From contig CAKTNU010000001.1 of NCBI GenBank assembly GCA_934589325.1, positions 1 to 47,607 on the forward strand: 47,607 nucleotides of DNA, written 5' to 3'. A program made the position numbers and the translations under genes. Shown in pieces: positions 15,836 to 22,075 of the stretch; the first letter of the stretch is position 1, and every line of letters begins with the position of its first letter. This DNA comes from an uncultured Oscillospiraceae bacterium. Lineage in GTDB: Bacteria; Bacillota_A; Clostridia; Oscillospirales; Oscillospiraceae. The notes below the pieces were generated by a model. That model was not told the DNA's origin. It searched no databases and worked only from the letters and a program-made list of their open reading frames with translations.

Positions 15836-15953
15836 CTGCCCTAACCTTGTTATCGGGTGTCAGACGGTCAAACATCGCGTCGACCTCCATTTGGAGCGCC
15901 GACGGATCTGCCGCTGCGCATGGGATCAAGATTACGCGGGTCGGTTTCTTCAT
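15768..15953 (-). CDS. Small protein antisense to the repressor 3' end
   Basis: A 61-residue frame from ATG 15953 with a perfect GACAGGAGG site upstream (MKKPTRVILIPCAAADPSAL, then LQMEVDAMFDRLTPDNKVRA). Its 3' third overlaps the last 68 bases of the XRE gene on the other strand. The segment RLTPDNKVRAVIYLESL resembles LTEENRQRVAGFVAALL at the end of that XRE protein; short helices of this kind are common in phage XRE-associated proteins. The good ribosome site supports it as real, but overlap with a convergent gene lowers confidence. Confidence 0.5.
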   Translation of the reverse strand: MKKPTRVILIPCAAADPSALQMEVDAMFDRLTPDNKVRAVIYLESLKAQQQSPRPSVCFPQ

Positions 15954-16077
15954 GGTCTTGCCTCCTGTCAAAATTTTTAGCAGAAATCCCCGCGCAATAA
16001 TACCGCTCTATCCGACTTTTTTTCTCGCGTTTTGGCATGATATACCTTGTATGGTAAGAAATACACAAAATAAAAAA

Positions 16078-16096
16078 TGTGCCCAATCCGGGCACA
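16078..16096 (-). terminator. Hairpin with minus-strand T-run
   Basis: TGTGCCC (16078-16084) pairs with GGGCACA (16090-16096). On the minus strand it is followed by TTTTTTATTTT, a good intrinsic terminator shape. It also lies directly upstream of the GGGGGAGG site of the 16113 gene. The rest of 15954-16112 holds no gene I can support. Confidence 0.5.
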
Positions 16097-16112
16097 GGGG
16101 GAGGAATTCGTT

Positions 16113-16268
16113 ATGAAGAGTATTAAAATTGCGCCGGGTCTAACTTTCAGCCCCAACAAGGCTCTCGGAATCACAAAGGTGAAACGCAAAATCGCCAAAG
16201 CTACAGGCATCCCGACCACAAAGTCCGGTCGGGCAAAGAAGGCTGCAAGGCTATTCGGCATTAAGTGA
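16113..16268 (+). CDS. Small basic protein of unknown function
   Basis: A 51-residue protein (MKSIKIAPGLTFSPNKALGI, then lysine-rich KRKIAKATGIPTTKSGRAKK, AARLFGIK), with GGGGGAGG before ATG 16113. The opening (K-S-I-K-I-A-P-G-L) is a little like DUF4236 proteins, which begin with K-I-G-P-G-x-x-x-N, but the rest does not match. The very high lysine and arginine content suggests binding to nucleic acid. It lies 18 bases before the exonuclease gene and is probably in its operon. Confidence 0.6.
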   Translation: MKSIKIAPGLTFSPNKALGITKVKRKIAKATGIPTTKSGRAKKAARLFGIK

Positions 16269-16286
16269 ACACCAAGGAGGCGCAGC

Positions 16287-17330
16287 ATGAAGGGCACTCA
16301 GGATAGCGCCGGAACGCGTAGAGCAGTAAAAGCTCGCGTTTCGGGCGGGATCATACTCTTCCTAGGCATTGTATTCGCGATTATAACAGCGCTGCTGGCT
16401 TACGCGGCGGTTGCAACGTTTAAGGAGTCCCGCGTTCTTGCTGGCTTGGTCCTGGTCATTTTAACAGCTGCAGTGCTATTCCCTGCCATTGGAGGCATTA
16501 CCGGCGGGATAAAGAGGCTCCGCGAAGCGGATAGCCACGATGCTCAATCTGCTGACGGGGTCGAGTCGCTTACGCACGATGGAGTTAGGCAACAGTCCAG
16601 TGGAGATTTATCGAGGACACAAATCGCGGCCGAAGTCGCTCGTAGGCAGGAAGAGTTCATTCGCTCCGCCAATGCGATCCCGCAGGTTGAAGTAGAGATA
16701 GCGGAAGTTCCCGCCGAGGAGAACTACGTCAAGGAGGCCAAAGACCAGCTGTTCACGAACATCACAAAGAAGTCTTCCATTGAGAGACTAAGCAACTTCG
16801 TAGCATTGGACGTGGAAACTACCGGCTTATATCCGTCAAAGGCGGAGATTGTGGAAGTTTCGGCTATACGCTTCAGAGACTTTGAGCCAGTCGAAAACTT
16901 TACAACGCTTTGTTATCCTCGCAAAGGTATTAACCCTGAGGCTGAACGCATAAATGGGATATCCGCCGAAATGGTGGAGGGGAAACCAGTCTTCGGGCAG
17001 GTTGCGGCTTCACTTCAGGCGTTCATAGGTGAGGACAATCTAGTAGCGCACAATCTCGATTTTGATCTGGGCTTCATCGTAAAACATGGTGTGGATATAT
17101 CCGGCAGCAAGAGGAAATACTATGACACTCTTATGCTTGCAGAGTATGTGCTAAATCAGAACGAAGTTATCAATTTTAAGCTTCCAACGCTATGCAGATA
17201 TTACAACATACCATATGCTGCAGGTCATCATTCTACTATTGACGCTTACGCAGTCGGCCTTCTGTTTAGGAAGCTTGCAGAAGAAAAGTCCGGGCAGAAG
17301 TTTGAAGCTACTGCCCTGTCGTCATCATAA
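16287..17330 (+). CDS. Membrane-anchored DEDDh 3'-5' exonuclease
   Basis: 347 residues, ATG 16287 with AAGGAGG upstream. Two membrane helices lie at about 17-40 (GGIILFLGIVFAIITALLAY) and 46-70 (LAGLVLVILTAAVLFPAIGG). After a charged linker, residues about 170-335 are a DnaQ-like nuclease: Exo I FVALDVETTGLYPSKAEIVE (D and E), Exo II VAHNLDFDLGFI (D), and Exo III HHSTIDAYAVGLLF (H and D). All five catalytic residues are present. Epsilon-like nucleases are normally soluble, so the membrane anchor is unusual. Its place among non-essential prophage genes suggests a cargo role such as defence against other phages, but this is inference. Confidence 0.85.
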   Translation: MKGTQDSAGTRRAVKARVSGGIILFLGIVFAIITALLAYAAVATFKESRVLAGLVLVILTAAVLFPAIGGITGGIKRLREADSHDAQSADGVESLTHDGVRQQSSGDLSRTQIAAEVARRQEEFIRSANAIPQVEVEIAEVPAEENYVKEAKDQLFTNITKKSSIERLSNFVALDVETTGLYPSKAEIVEVSAIRFRDFEPVENFTTLCYPRKGINPEAERINGISAEMVEGKPVFGQVAASLQAFIGEDNLVAHNLDFDLGFIVKHGVDISGSKRKYYDTLMLAEYVLNQNEVINFKLPTLCRYYNIPYAAGHHSTIDAYAVGLLFRKLAEEKSGQKFEATALSSS

Positions 17331-17351
17331 TGTGTCCGAAGTGGACACAAA

Positions 17352-17376
17352 ACCGCCCCGGCTTAACCGGGGCGGT
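17352..17376. terminator. Bidirectional terminator between exonuclease and HicB
   Basis: ACCGCCCCGG (17352-17361) and CCGGGGCGGT (17367-17376) make a ten-pair GC-rich stem with a five-base loop. The minus strand continues TTTTGTG and the plus strand AGGTTT. It lies between two convergent genes. A small extra hairpin, GTGTCC/GGACAC, sits just before it at 17332-17348. Confidence 0.75.
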
Positions 17377-17409
17377 AGGTTTAAAAATCCAACAATCAAA
17401 GTGCAAGCA

Positions 17410-17820
17410 TCATAATCTGTGTTCTTGTAAGGACAAACGCTGCATCAAACCTTCCTGCAAGATTTGTGAACAATTTATGCCTCTTTTATCGGCCATGTTT
17501 GCCATCCATGCCGGGAGAGACACATTTTTTCTTACGGCGTGTGTATCAGTCTGGGCTCGATATGCGATACTATCAATTTGAATAAGTGAATAGAGCGCAC
17601 CATTAGGGTGCTCAAGATCTTCTTGCGCGGTTGGAGTGGCTATAGGTAATCCTTCATCCTCTGCTAGAACGAGCCACCCGGCGGCAGCGTCGGTGATTTG
17701 TTTTATCGCGTCCAATAAATCTTTTCCTGTTGTGATGCATCCTGGTAGATCTGGCACACTGGCATAGTATCCCGATTCACCCTCTATTGGTGTAAAAACT
17801 GCAGTATAAATATAAACCAT
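17410..17820 (-). CDS. hicB: HicB-family antitoxin
   Basis: Antitoxin and autorepressor of the HicAB system. 136 residues. The N-terminal partial RNase H fold is YTAVFTPIEGESGYYASVPDLPGC then ITTGKDLLDAIKQITDAAAGWL, which is diagnostic (PDLPGCxTxGxxxxEAxxxxxEA). The C-terminal part (VSLPAWMANMADKRGINCSQ, ILQEGLMQRL) is a ribbon-helix-helix DNA-binding domain, which binds its own promoter. It lies 48 bases after hicA with a GGGCGGC/GCCGCCC hairpin at the end of hicA. Confidence 0.92.
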   Translation of the reverse strand: MVYIYTAVFTPIEGESGYYASVPDLPGCITTGKDLLDAIKQITDAAAGWLVLAEDEGLPIATPTAQEDLEHPNGALYSLIQIDSIAYRAQTDTHAVRKNVSLPAWMANMADKRGINCSQILQEGLMQRLSLQEHRL

Positions 17821-17868
17821 CTTGTTTCTCCTTTTCGGGCTGACGTCCTTTCTTAGTGGGAGGGCGGC

Positions 17869-18063
17869 TCAGCCGCCCTTGTTCCACTTTACTCCAATTT
17901 CCCTCATAATATACCTGAGATCGTTTTCGTTGAAATCGTGCCGTTTAACAGTCATAATCTTCTTTGTTTCAGGGTTGTAGAAAATGTCGTGATTGCTTCC
18001 ATGTCTATAAAATCCGTATCCTAACTCCTTCAGCTTCCTAATACATATGTCTCGTGGTTTCAT
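17869..18063 (-). CDS. hicA: HicA-family mRNA interferase toxin
   Basis: Small toxin that cuts RNA. 64 residues, the usual size. The double-stranded RNA-binding-like fold shows LKELGYGFYRHGSNHDIFYN then KKIMTVKRHDFNENDLRYIM; the catalytic His is in GSNHDIF (family motif G-S-H/N-H). ATG 18063 has GAGGAGG upstream. The toxin-before-antitoxin order and the divergent integrase promoter place it as a prophage maintenance module. Confidence 0.92.
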   Translation of the reverse strand: MKPRDICIRKLKELGYGFYRHGSNHDIFYNPETKKIMTVKRHDFNENDLRYIMREIGVKWNKGG

Positions 18064-18088
18064 TCCCGACCTCCTCTCTACGAATTAT

Positions 18089-18117
18089 ATTATACACAAA
18101 AATGTGTAGTTTGTCAA
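18089..18117 (-). promoter_or_regulatory. Consensus hicAB promoter with palindromic operator in the spacer
   Basis: On the minus strand TTGACA (18112-18117) and TATAAT (18089-18094) are exactly 17 bases apart, a perfect consensus promoter. The spacer holds TACACA-AAAA-TGTGTA (18093-18108), a perfect inverted repeat, where the HicB ribbon-helix-helix would block polymerase. The integrase start is 41 bases away on the other strand and may be affected too. Confidence 0.82.
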
Positions 18118-18157
18118 GAACTATTTTGCGTAAAAGTGTGTATTGGAGGGCAACGCC

Positions 18158-19369
18158 ATGCCAAAGCGAGATGCACCCGAATTTTATTACGATGAGAAGC
18201 GCAAGCAGTACCGTAAACGGCTGAAGGATCCAGCTACAGGGAAGTGGTCAGTCGATGTGTGGGCGGCCACCAAGGGCGAGCTGCGCGAGAAAGTCCGGGC
18301 AAAGCAGGCGGAGCTTGCCGCTCGAACTCCAACAGACCAGCTCTTCGTGTATCAGTACGCGGCACAGTGGTATAAGCTGAATACTGCGTCGCTGACGGAA
18401 CGGGGAAAGCAAGGGCCGAAGAATGCAATAAATAATCACATCTGCCCAGTCATAGGCCAGATGCCGCTTGCAGATGTTCGCTCGGACGACATCCGGCGAG
18501 TAATGCTTGAAGCGGAGAAGAAGGGGCTATCCAAGGCGTCGCAGCAGAAGATAGTGAACACGCTGAAGCGCATATTCGATGCGGCCGAGGAGAACGGCTT
18601 AATTGCACGATCTCCGTGCCGCAGACTGAAAGCTGGCGGCGCAAAAACGAAAGAGAAAGTTCCCCTCACACGCAAACAGCAGCAGACCGTGCTTGATGCG
18701 ATGCAGGGAACTCAGATATATCCGTTTATAATGCTCTGCCTCTTCTGCGGTCTGCGCAGGGAAGAGGCCTTGGGGCTTCGCTGGGACTGTGTGCATCTGG
18801 ATGATGCTGCACCGTGGATTGAAGTAAAGCGGGCTATGCATTGGGATCATAACAAGCCCGAAGTCACCGAAGAACTTAAGAGTGAAGCGGCGCACCGAAA
18901 ACTACCGGTGCCTGCACCGCTTAGCGCGTACCTTAGGACGTTGCCCCACAAGTGCGACTATGTGTGTCACACCGGCAAAAATGTGCCGTACTCAGAGACG
19001 GCCTTCCGCCGAGCATGGGAGGCTGTCACCGCCCGTGAGGAGCACACCATGACGTACAAGATGCGCGGCAAAGATGTTACCGTTAGTCTGAAGGTCGGCG
19101 ACCATGTGCCATATAGATCCTTTGACATCGCGTTTGACTTTCACTTTACTTCGCACCAGCTGCGTCATACTTATATTACGGAGCTGATTTTAGGCGGCAC
19201 ACCAATAAAGCGCGTGCAGTATCTTGCCGGACACGCATCGGTAATTTTAACCCTTCAGGTATATACGCACTTGCTGGAGAATGCGCCGACCGACACGCTA
19301 GCATCTGTTGATGCATCCTTCTCCCACTTTACAGATGATGGGGGCCTGGGCTTGGGGGTCAAAACTTAA
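18158..19369 (+). CDS. int: Tyrosine recombinase (phage integrase)
   Basis: Integrates and excises the prophage at the tRNA gene next door. 403 residues from ATG 18158, with GGAGGG eight bases upstream; a TTG 15 bases earlier overlaps that site and is less likely. N-terminal AP2-like arm-binding domain (YYDEKRKQYRKRLKDPATGK), core-binding SAM-like domain (about 70-170), then catalytic domain: Arg in CGLRREEALGLRW, HxxR in HQLRHTYITE, His in GHAS and Tyr in LQVYTHL. All catalytic residues are present. It ends 54 bases before the att site. Confidence 0.95.
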   Translation: MPKRDAPEFYYDEKRKQYRKRLKDPATGKWSVDVWAATKGELREKVRAKQAELAARTPTDQLFVYQYAAQWYKLNTASLTERGKQGPKNAINNHICPVIGQMPLADVRSDDIRRVMLEAEKKGLSKASQQKIVNTLKRIFDAAEENGLIARSPCRRLKAGGAKTKEKVPLTRKQQQTVLDAMQGTQIYPFIMLCLFCGLRREEALGLRWDCVHLDDAAPWIEVKRAMHWDHNKPEVTEELKSEAAHRKLPVPAPLSAYLRTLPHKCDYVCHTGKNVPYSETAFRRAWEAVTAREEHTMTYKMRGKDVTVSLKVGDHVPYRSFDIAFDFHFTSHQLRHTYITELILGGTPIKRVQYLAGHASVILTLQVYTHLLENAPTDTLASVDASFSHFTDDGGLGLGVKT

Positions 19370-19422
19370 TCAGGACAATGAAGTCACTGCGCTGCAGCAC
19401 ATACACGGATTGTGACGCCCTG

Positions 19423-19468
19423 CTTGGTAAGGATGAGGTCCCCAGTTCGAATCTGGGTAGCAGCTCCA
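19423..19468 (+). tRNA. 3' half of tRNA-Thr(GGU): prophage attachment site
   Basis: From the anticodon loop TTGGTAA through GGATG, the T arm CCCAG-TTCGAAT-CTGGG and the acceptor strand TAGCAGC-T-CCA, this is the 3' part of a tRNA-Thr with anticodon GGT. The bases to the left (CCTGC) cannot pair with GGATG, and there is no D arm, so it is a fragment. This is the duplicated core left by integration into the 3' end of a tRNA. The complete tRNA should be at the left prophage end. Confidence 0.85.
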
Positions 19469-19503
19469 AAGCTCCTGAAGCCGTATGGTTTCGGGAGCTT
19501 TTG
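19468..19503 (+). terminator. Terminator of the tRNA-Thr transcript
   Basis: A 15-pair stem (two of them G-T) from AAAGCTCCTGAAGCC at 19468-19482 with 19487-19501, four-base loop GTAT, followed by TTTTG. It directly follows the tRNA CCA end, so it was the natural terminator of the host tRNA. Confidence 0.8.
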
Positions 19504-19558
19504 CTATATCGGCTTTTTGAATTTTCGGGAAATTTTGCGGAGGGTCATGTTGAACATA

Positions 19559-19644
19559 TTGAAAAAGAAATGCCGCTGTGATAATATATATCTAAGCTGC
19601 CGATGGCGGCATTAAATTTCAAAATGAGTTAGAGTGCACTAACT
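19559..19644 (+). promoter_or_regulatory. Promoter and inverted repeat before the 19656 operon
   Basis: TTGAAA (19559-19564) and TAATAT (19582-19587) are 17 bases apart. Downstream, AGTTAG-AGTGCA-CTAACT (19627-19644) is an inverted repeat just before the ribosome site, a possible operator. Confidence 0.6.
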
Positions 19645-19655
19645 AGTGGAGAGCT

Positions 19656-20357
19656 ATGAGAGACAGTGAACTGAAATTTGATAGAAGCTGCCATGTACTG
19701 TATTCAGAGCCGTGCAAAAAGCAGATATTGGCCAAGATCGCTGCTCATTATCCGCCGGAGCGCACGGATGAGGTATGGGAGCGCGTACAGCAGCAATATG
19801 TGGACTTTATTTCCGGCTGGCGCACGGATCTTGGCGGCAAGAAAAATTTTCACAACGGTCCGGGCGGAAATTACGACTGCGTTGCGCTTATGGCCTATTA
19901 TGTCGTCTGCCGCGAAGTGACATCCCTTGCGGAAATAGAGGAGGTGGAGGGAGAGCTGTTTCTTCCGGCCTTCCGCAAGCTTTCGTTTGTGGATTGCAAC
20001 AAGCCCTTTTTCAAGAGACTGATGTACCTCTCGTTCATGAACGCAAAAAGACAGTGCGACAAATGGGGCGATTTCAAAATGAATGTTGCGCCGTTTGATA
20101 AGGACAAACCTATATACTATGAATTTACGGCTTGCCCGACTGCAGAATTTGCGAAGGAGCACGGCCTGCTTGAAATCATGCCCGCCATATGCAATCCGGA
20201 CTTTGCTGCTATGGAGCTTATTCATGCCCGCCTCGTGCGGAGGACCACCTGTGCCAACGGCTGTAAATGTGATTACACTATCTGCGGTGACAGGGACAGC
20301 TATCTCGATGAGCATCCCGAATACAGGGATGAAGCGGGCTACAGAAGAAACGATTAG
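19656..20357 (+). CDS. L-2-amino-thiazoline-4-carboxylate hydrolase-family protein
   Basis: Member of the ATC hydrolase family, named for the enzyme that turns L-2-amino-thiazoline-4-carboxylate into S-carbamoyl-cysteine in Pseudomonas; most members have unknown substrates. 233 residues. Typical elements are GPGGNYDCVALMAYYVV in the middle and, near the end, HGLLEIMPAICNPDFAAMEL, IHARLVRRTTCANGCKCDYT and ICGD, with conserved Cys and His residues. First gene of a three-gene operon with a hydrolase and a methyltransferase. I do not assign the named reaction here, because these proteins have diverged. Confidence 0.82.
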   Translation: MRDSELKFDRSCHVLYSEPCKKQILAKIAAHYPPERTDEVWERVQQQYVDFISGWRTDLGGKKNFHNGPGGNYDCVALMAYYVVCREVTSLAEIEEVEGELFLPAFRKLSFVDCNKPFFKRLMYLSFMNAKRQCDKWGDFKMNVAPFDKDKPIYYEFTACPTAEFAKEHGLLEIMPAICNPDFAAMELIHARLVRRTTCANGCKCDYTICGDRDSYLDEHPEYRDEAGYRRND

Positions 20358-20368
20358 GAGGCAGGAAA

Positions 20369-21154
20369 ATGCTGTTCAAAACACTGGGTGATAAGGCGGC
20401 CCCGGCGGTGCTGTTCTTCCATGCAATGGGTGTGACCGGGGACAGCAGCGAGCCGGTGGCGGAGTATCTGAAGGATAAATATTTCTGCATCATGCCGACG
20501 TCAACGGTCTACTGCGCGGGGCAGAGCTATGTGTGCAAGGCTGATGAGATCCGTCAGGTAGAAAAATTCCTGAGGGACAGCGGGGTAGAGCGCCTTATGC
20601 TCGTCACGGCGTCGTCCATAGGAGCGGATCTTGCAATGGCATTTCTGACACAGACCGGGCTGCCGGTGGAGCATGTTTTCTTCGACGGCGGGCAGTTCGC
20701 GCAGATCGGCATGCCTTTGCGCCGCATAATGACGCCGTTTCTGTATCTCGCAATAAAAAGCGTGTACCGCTCCGACGGCAGAACGCTGGGAAAGATCATG
20801 TGGTGTGACGACGATGCTATTAAGCCATATTTCGTCGCGGCAGGCAGAGCGCTGACATATGGAAATATCCGCCGACAGATGGCGGACAGCCTTGAGGATA
20901 AGCCGTTCCCGATGCTGCCGGAGGCAATGCAGAAGGTCTGTTTTTTCGAGTTCGGCAGTGCCGAGGATCATTATAAATACCGCGATGCTGTCATGACTGC
21001 GTATCCGCACGGAAATTTTCCGGTGTTTGAAGGATATAACCATATGCAGTATCAAATACGCGACCCGAAGGGCTTTGCGGTAATGCTCGACTGCATTGTT
21101 GAGCAAAATACGCTGCCTGAACTGCCGTTTCTGAGGAAGGAGAAAGCGGAATGA
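20369..21154 (+). CDS. Alpha/beta hydrolase
   Basis: Serine hydrolase of the alpha/beta fold, 261 residues, ATG 20369 after GGAGG. The opening is VLFFHAMGVTGDSSEPVAEYL with the oxyanion-hole HAMG. The nucleophile elbow reads TASSIGADLAMAF: the usual G-x-S-x-G is changed to A-S-S-I-G with the second Ser as likely nucleophile. The acid may lie in FGSAEDHYKY and the His in FEGYNHMQYQ. It starts 11 bases after the ATC-family gene and overlaps the methyltransferase start (ATGA). The substrate is unknown. Confidence 0.8.
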   Translation: MLFKTLGDKAAPAVLFFHAMGVTGDSSEPVAEYLKDKYFCIMPTSTVYCAGQSYVCKADEIRQVEKFLRDSGVERLMLVTASSIGADLAMAFLTQTGLPVEHVFFDGGQFAQIGMPLRRIMTPFLYLAIKSVYRSDGRTLGKIMWCDDDAIKPYFVAAGRALTYGNIRRQMADSLEDKPFPMLPEAMQKVCFFEFGSAEDHYKYRDAVMTAYPHGNFPVFEGYNHMQYQIRDPKGFAVMLDCIVEQNTLPELPFLRKEKAE

Positions 21155-21996
21155 AATATAATATCGAGAAAAATACCGTACAGGAGACGCTTGTCATCCC
21201 TATGTACGCAAGGAAAATGTGTTCGGAGCTGTTCCCGAGCCTGTTCCAGGACGAGACGGCCATCCGGCTTATTGACTGCATTGACTATGATTTCTCGGGA
21301 CTTGCCGAAAAATCCAAAAGCTCCATGCAGCAGTTCGGTTTTCTTGAGGCTGCCATGCGCCAGAACGACCTCGCTTGGGAGGTGAGGGACTATCTGAAAT
21401 CGCATCCGAAGGCGGCGGTAGTAAATCTCGGCTGCGGGCTGGATAATACCGGCCGGAGCTGTGACAATGGGACGTGCAGCATATATAATCTCGACTTTCC
21501 GGATGTCATCGCGGTCAGAGACGAATTGCTCCCGGCAGGTGAGCGGGAGCAGAACATTGGATGTGATCTGAATGACTGCGCGTGGTTTGATAGAATAGAT
21601 GCCTCGAACGGCGCGGTGTTTTTTGCGGCCGGAGTGTTCTACTACTTCCTGACCGAACAGGTCAAGACGCTGGTTCAGGCCATGGCGGAGCGCTTTCCCG
21701 GCGGTAAGCTTGTGTTCGACGCGGCCGGAAGATCCGCTGTGAAGCTGATGCTGAAAACGTGGATAAAGGACGCCGCAATAAAGGATGTCGGGGCGTATTT
21801 CTCGGTAGAGGACGCGGTGCGTGAGCTGTCCGCATGGTCGCCTGAGCTGAGGGTCTCTGAAAGGGGTTATATGCTTGGCTATCAGAGCCTTGAAGACCCG
21901 TCCGTGAAACAGTTCTACCGCCTTCTGGCCAAGGTCGGTGACGGGATGATGAAAATGCGCATAGTCCGGCTGGACTTTGAGGATAAAGCGCGCTGA
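21151..21996 (+). CDS. SAM-dependent methyltransferase, LCM (leucine carboxyl methyltransferase-like) family
   Basis: Class I methyltransferase, 281 residues. The SAM-binding motif I is AAVVNLGCGLDNTGRS, followed by NLDFPDVIAVRDELLP, which is the D-x-P-x-V-I-x-x-R pattern of the LCM/polyketide O-methyltransferase family, and IGCDLND. The N-terminal SMQQFGFLEAAMRQNDLAWE helix is also typical. These enzymes methylate carboxyl or hydroxyl groups of small molecules. The start overlaps the hydrolase stop by four bases. Together the three genes look like a small-molecule modification operon. Confidence 0.85.
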   Translation: MKYNIEKNTVQETLVIPMYARKMCSELFPSLFQDETAIRLIDCIDYDFSGLAEKSKSSMQQFGFLEAAMRQNDLAWEVRDYLKSHPKAAVVNLGCGLDNTGRSCDNGTCSIYNLDFPDVIAVRDELLPAGEREQNIGCDLNDCAWFDRIDASNGAVFFAAGVFYYFLTEQVKTLVQAMAERFPGGKLVFDAAGRSAVKLMLKTWIKDAAIKDVGAYFSVEDAVRELSAWSPELRVSERGYMLGYQSLEDPSVKQFYRLLAKVGDGMMKMRIVRLDFEDKAR

Positions 21997-22012
21997 AAGA
22001 ACTGATAAAAGA

Positions 22013-22043
22013 AATGGCTCACTGCGGTATGCAGTGAGCCATT
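22013..22043. terminator. Terminator hairpin after the methyltransferase
   Basis: AATGGCTCACTGC (22013-22025) pairs perfectly with GCAGTGAGCCATT (22031-22043), five-base loop, followed by TTG. It shares its GGCTCACTGC core with the hairpin at 24609-24649. Confidence 0.8.
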
Positions 22044-22075
22044 TTGCATTTCCGGCAGCCGACCGGAGCGATGTT

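Noticed and set aside
19378..19581. Open frame across the tRNA fragment and its terminator
   Set aside because: It is explained by the tRNA 3' half and the hairpin. No ribosome site is present.
20501..21106. Minus-strand frame of 201 codons opposite the alpha/beta hydrolase
   Set aside because: The plus-strand hydrolase is clear and operon-linked; the opposite frame lacks a ribosome site.
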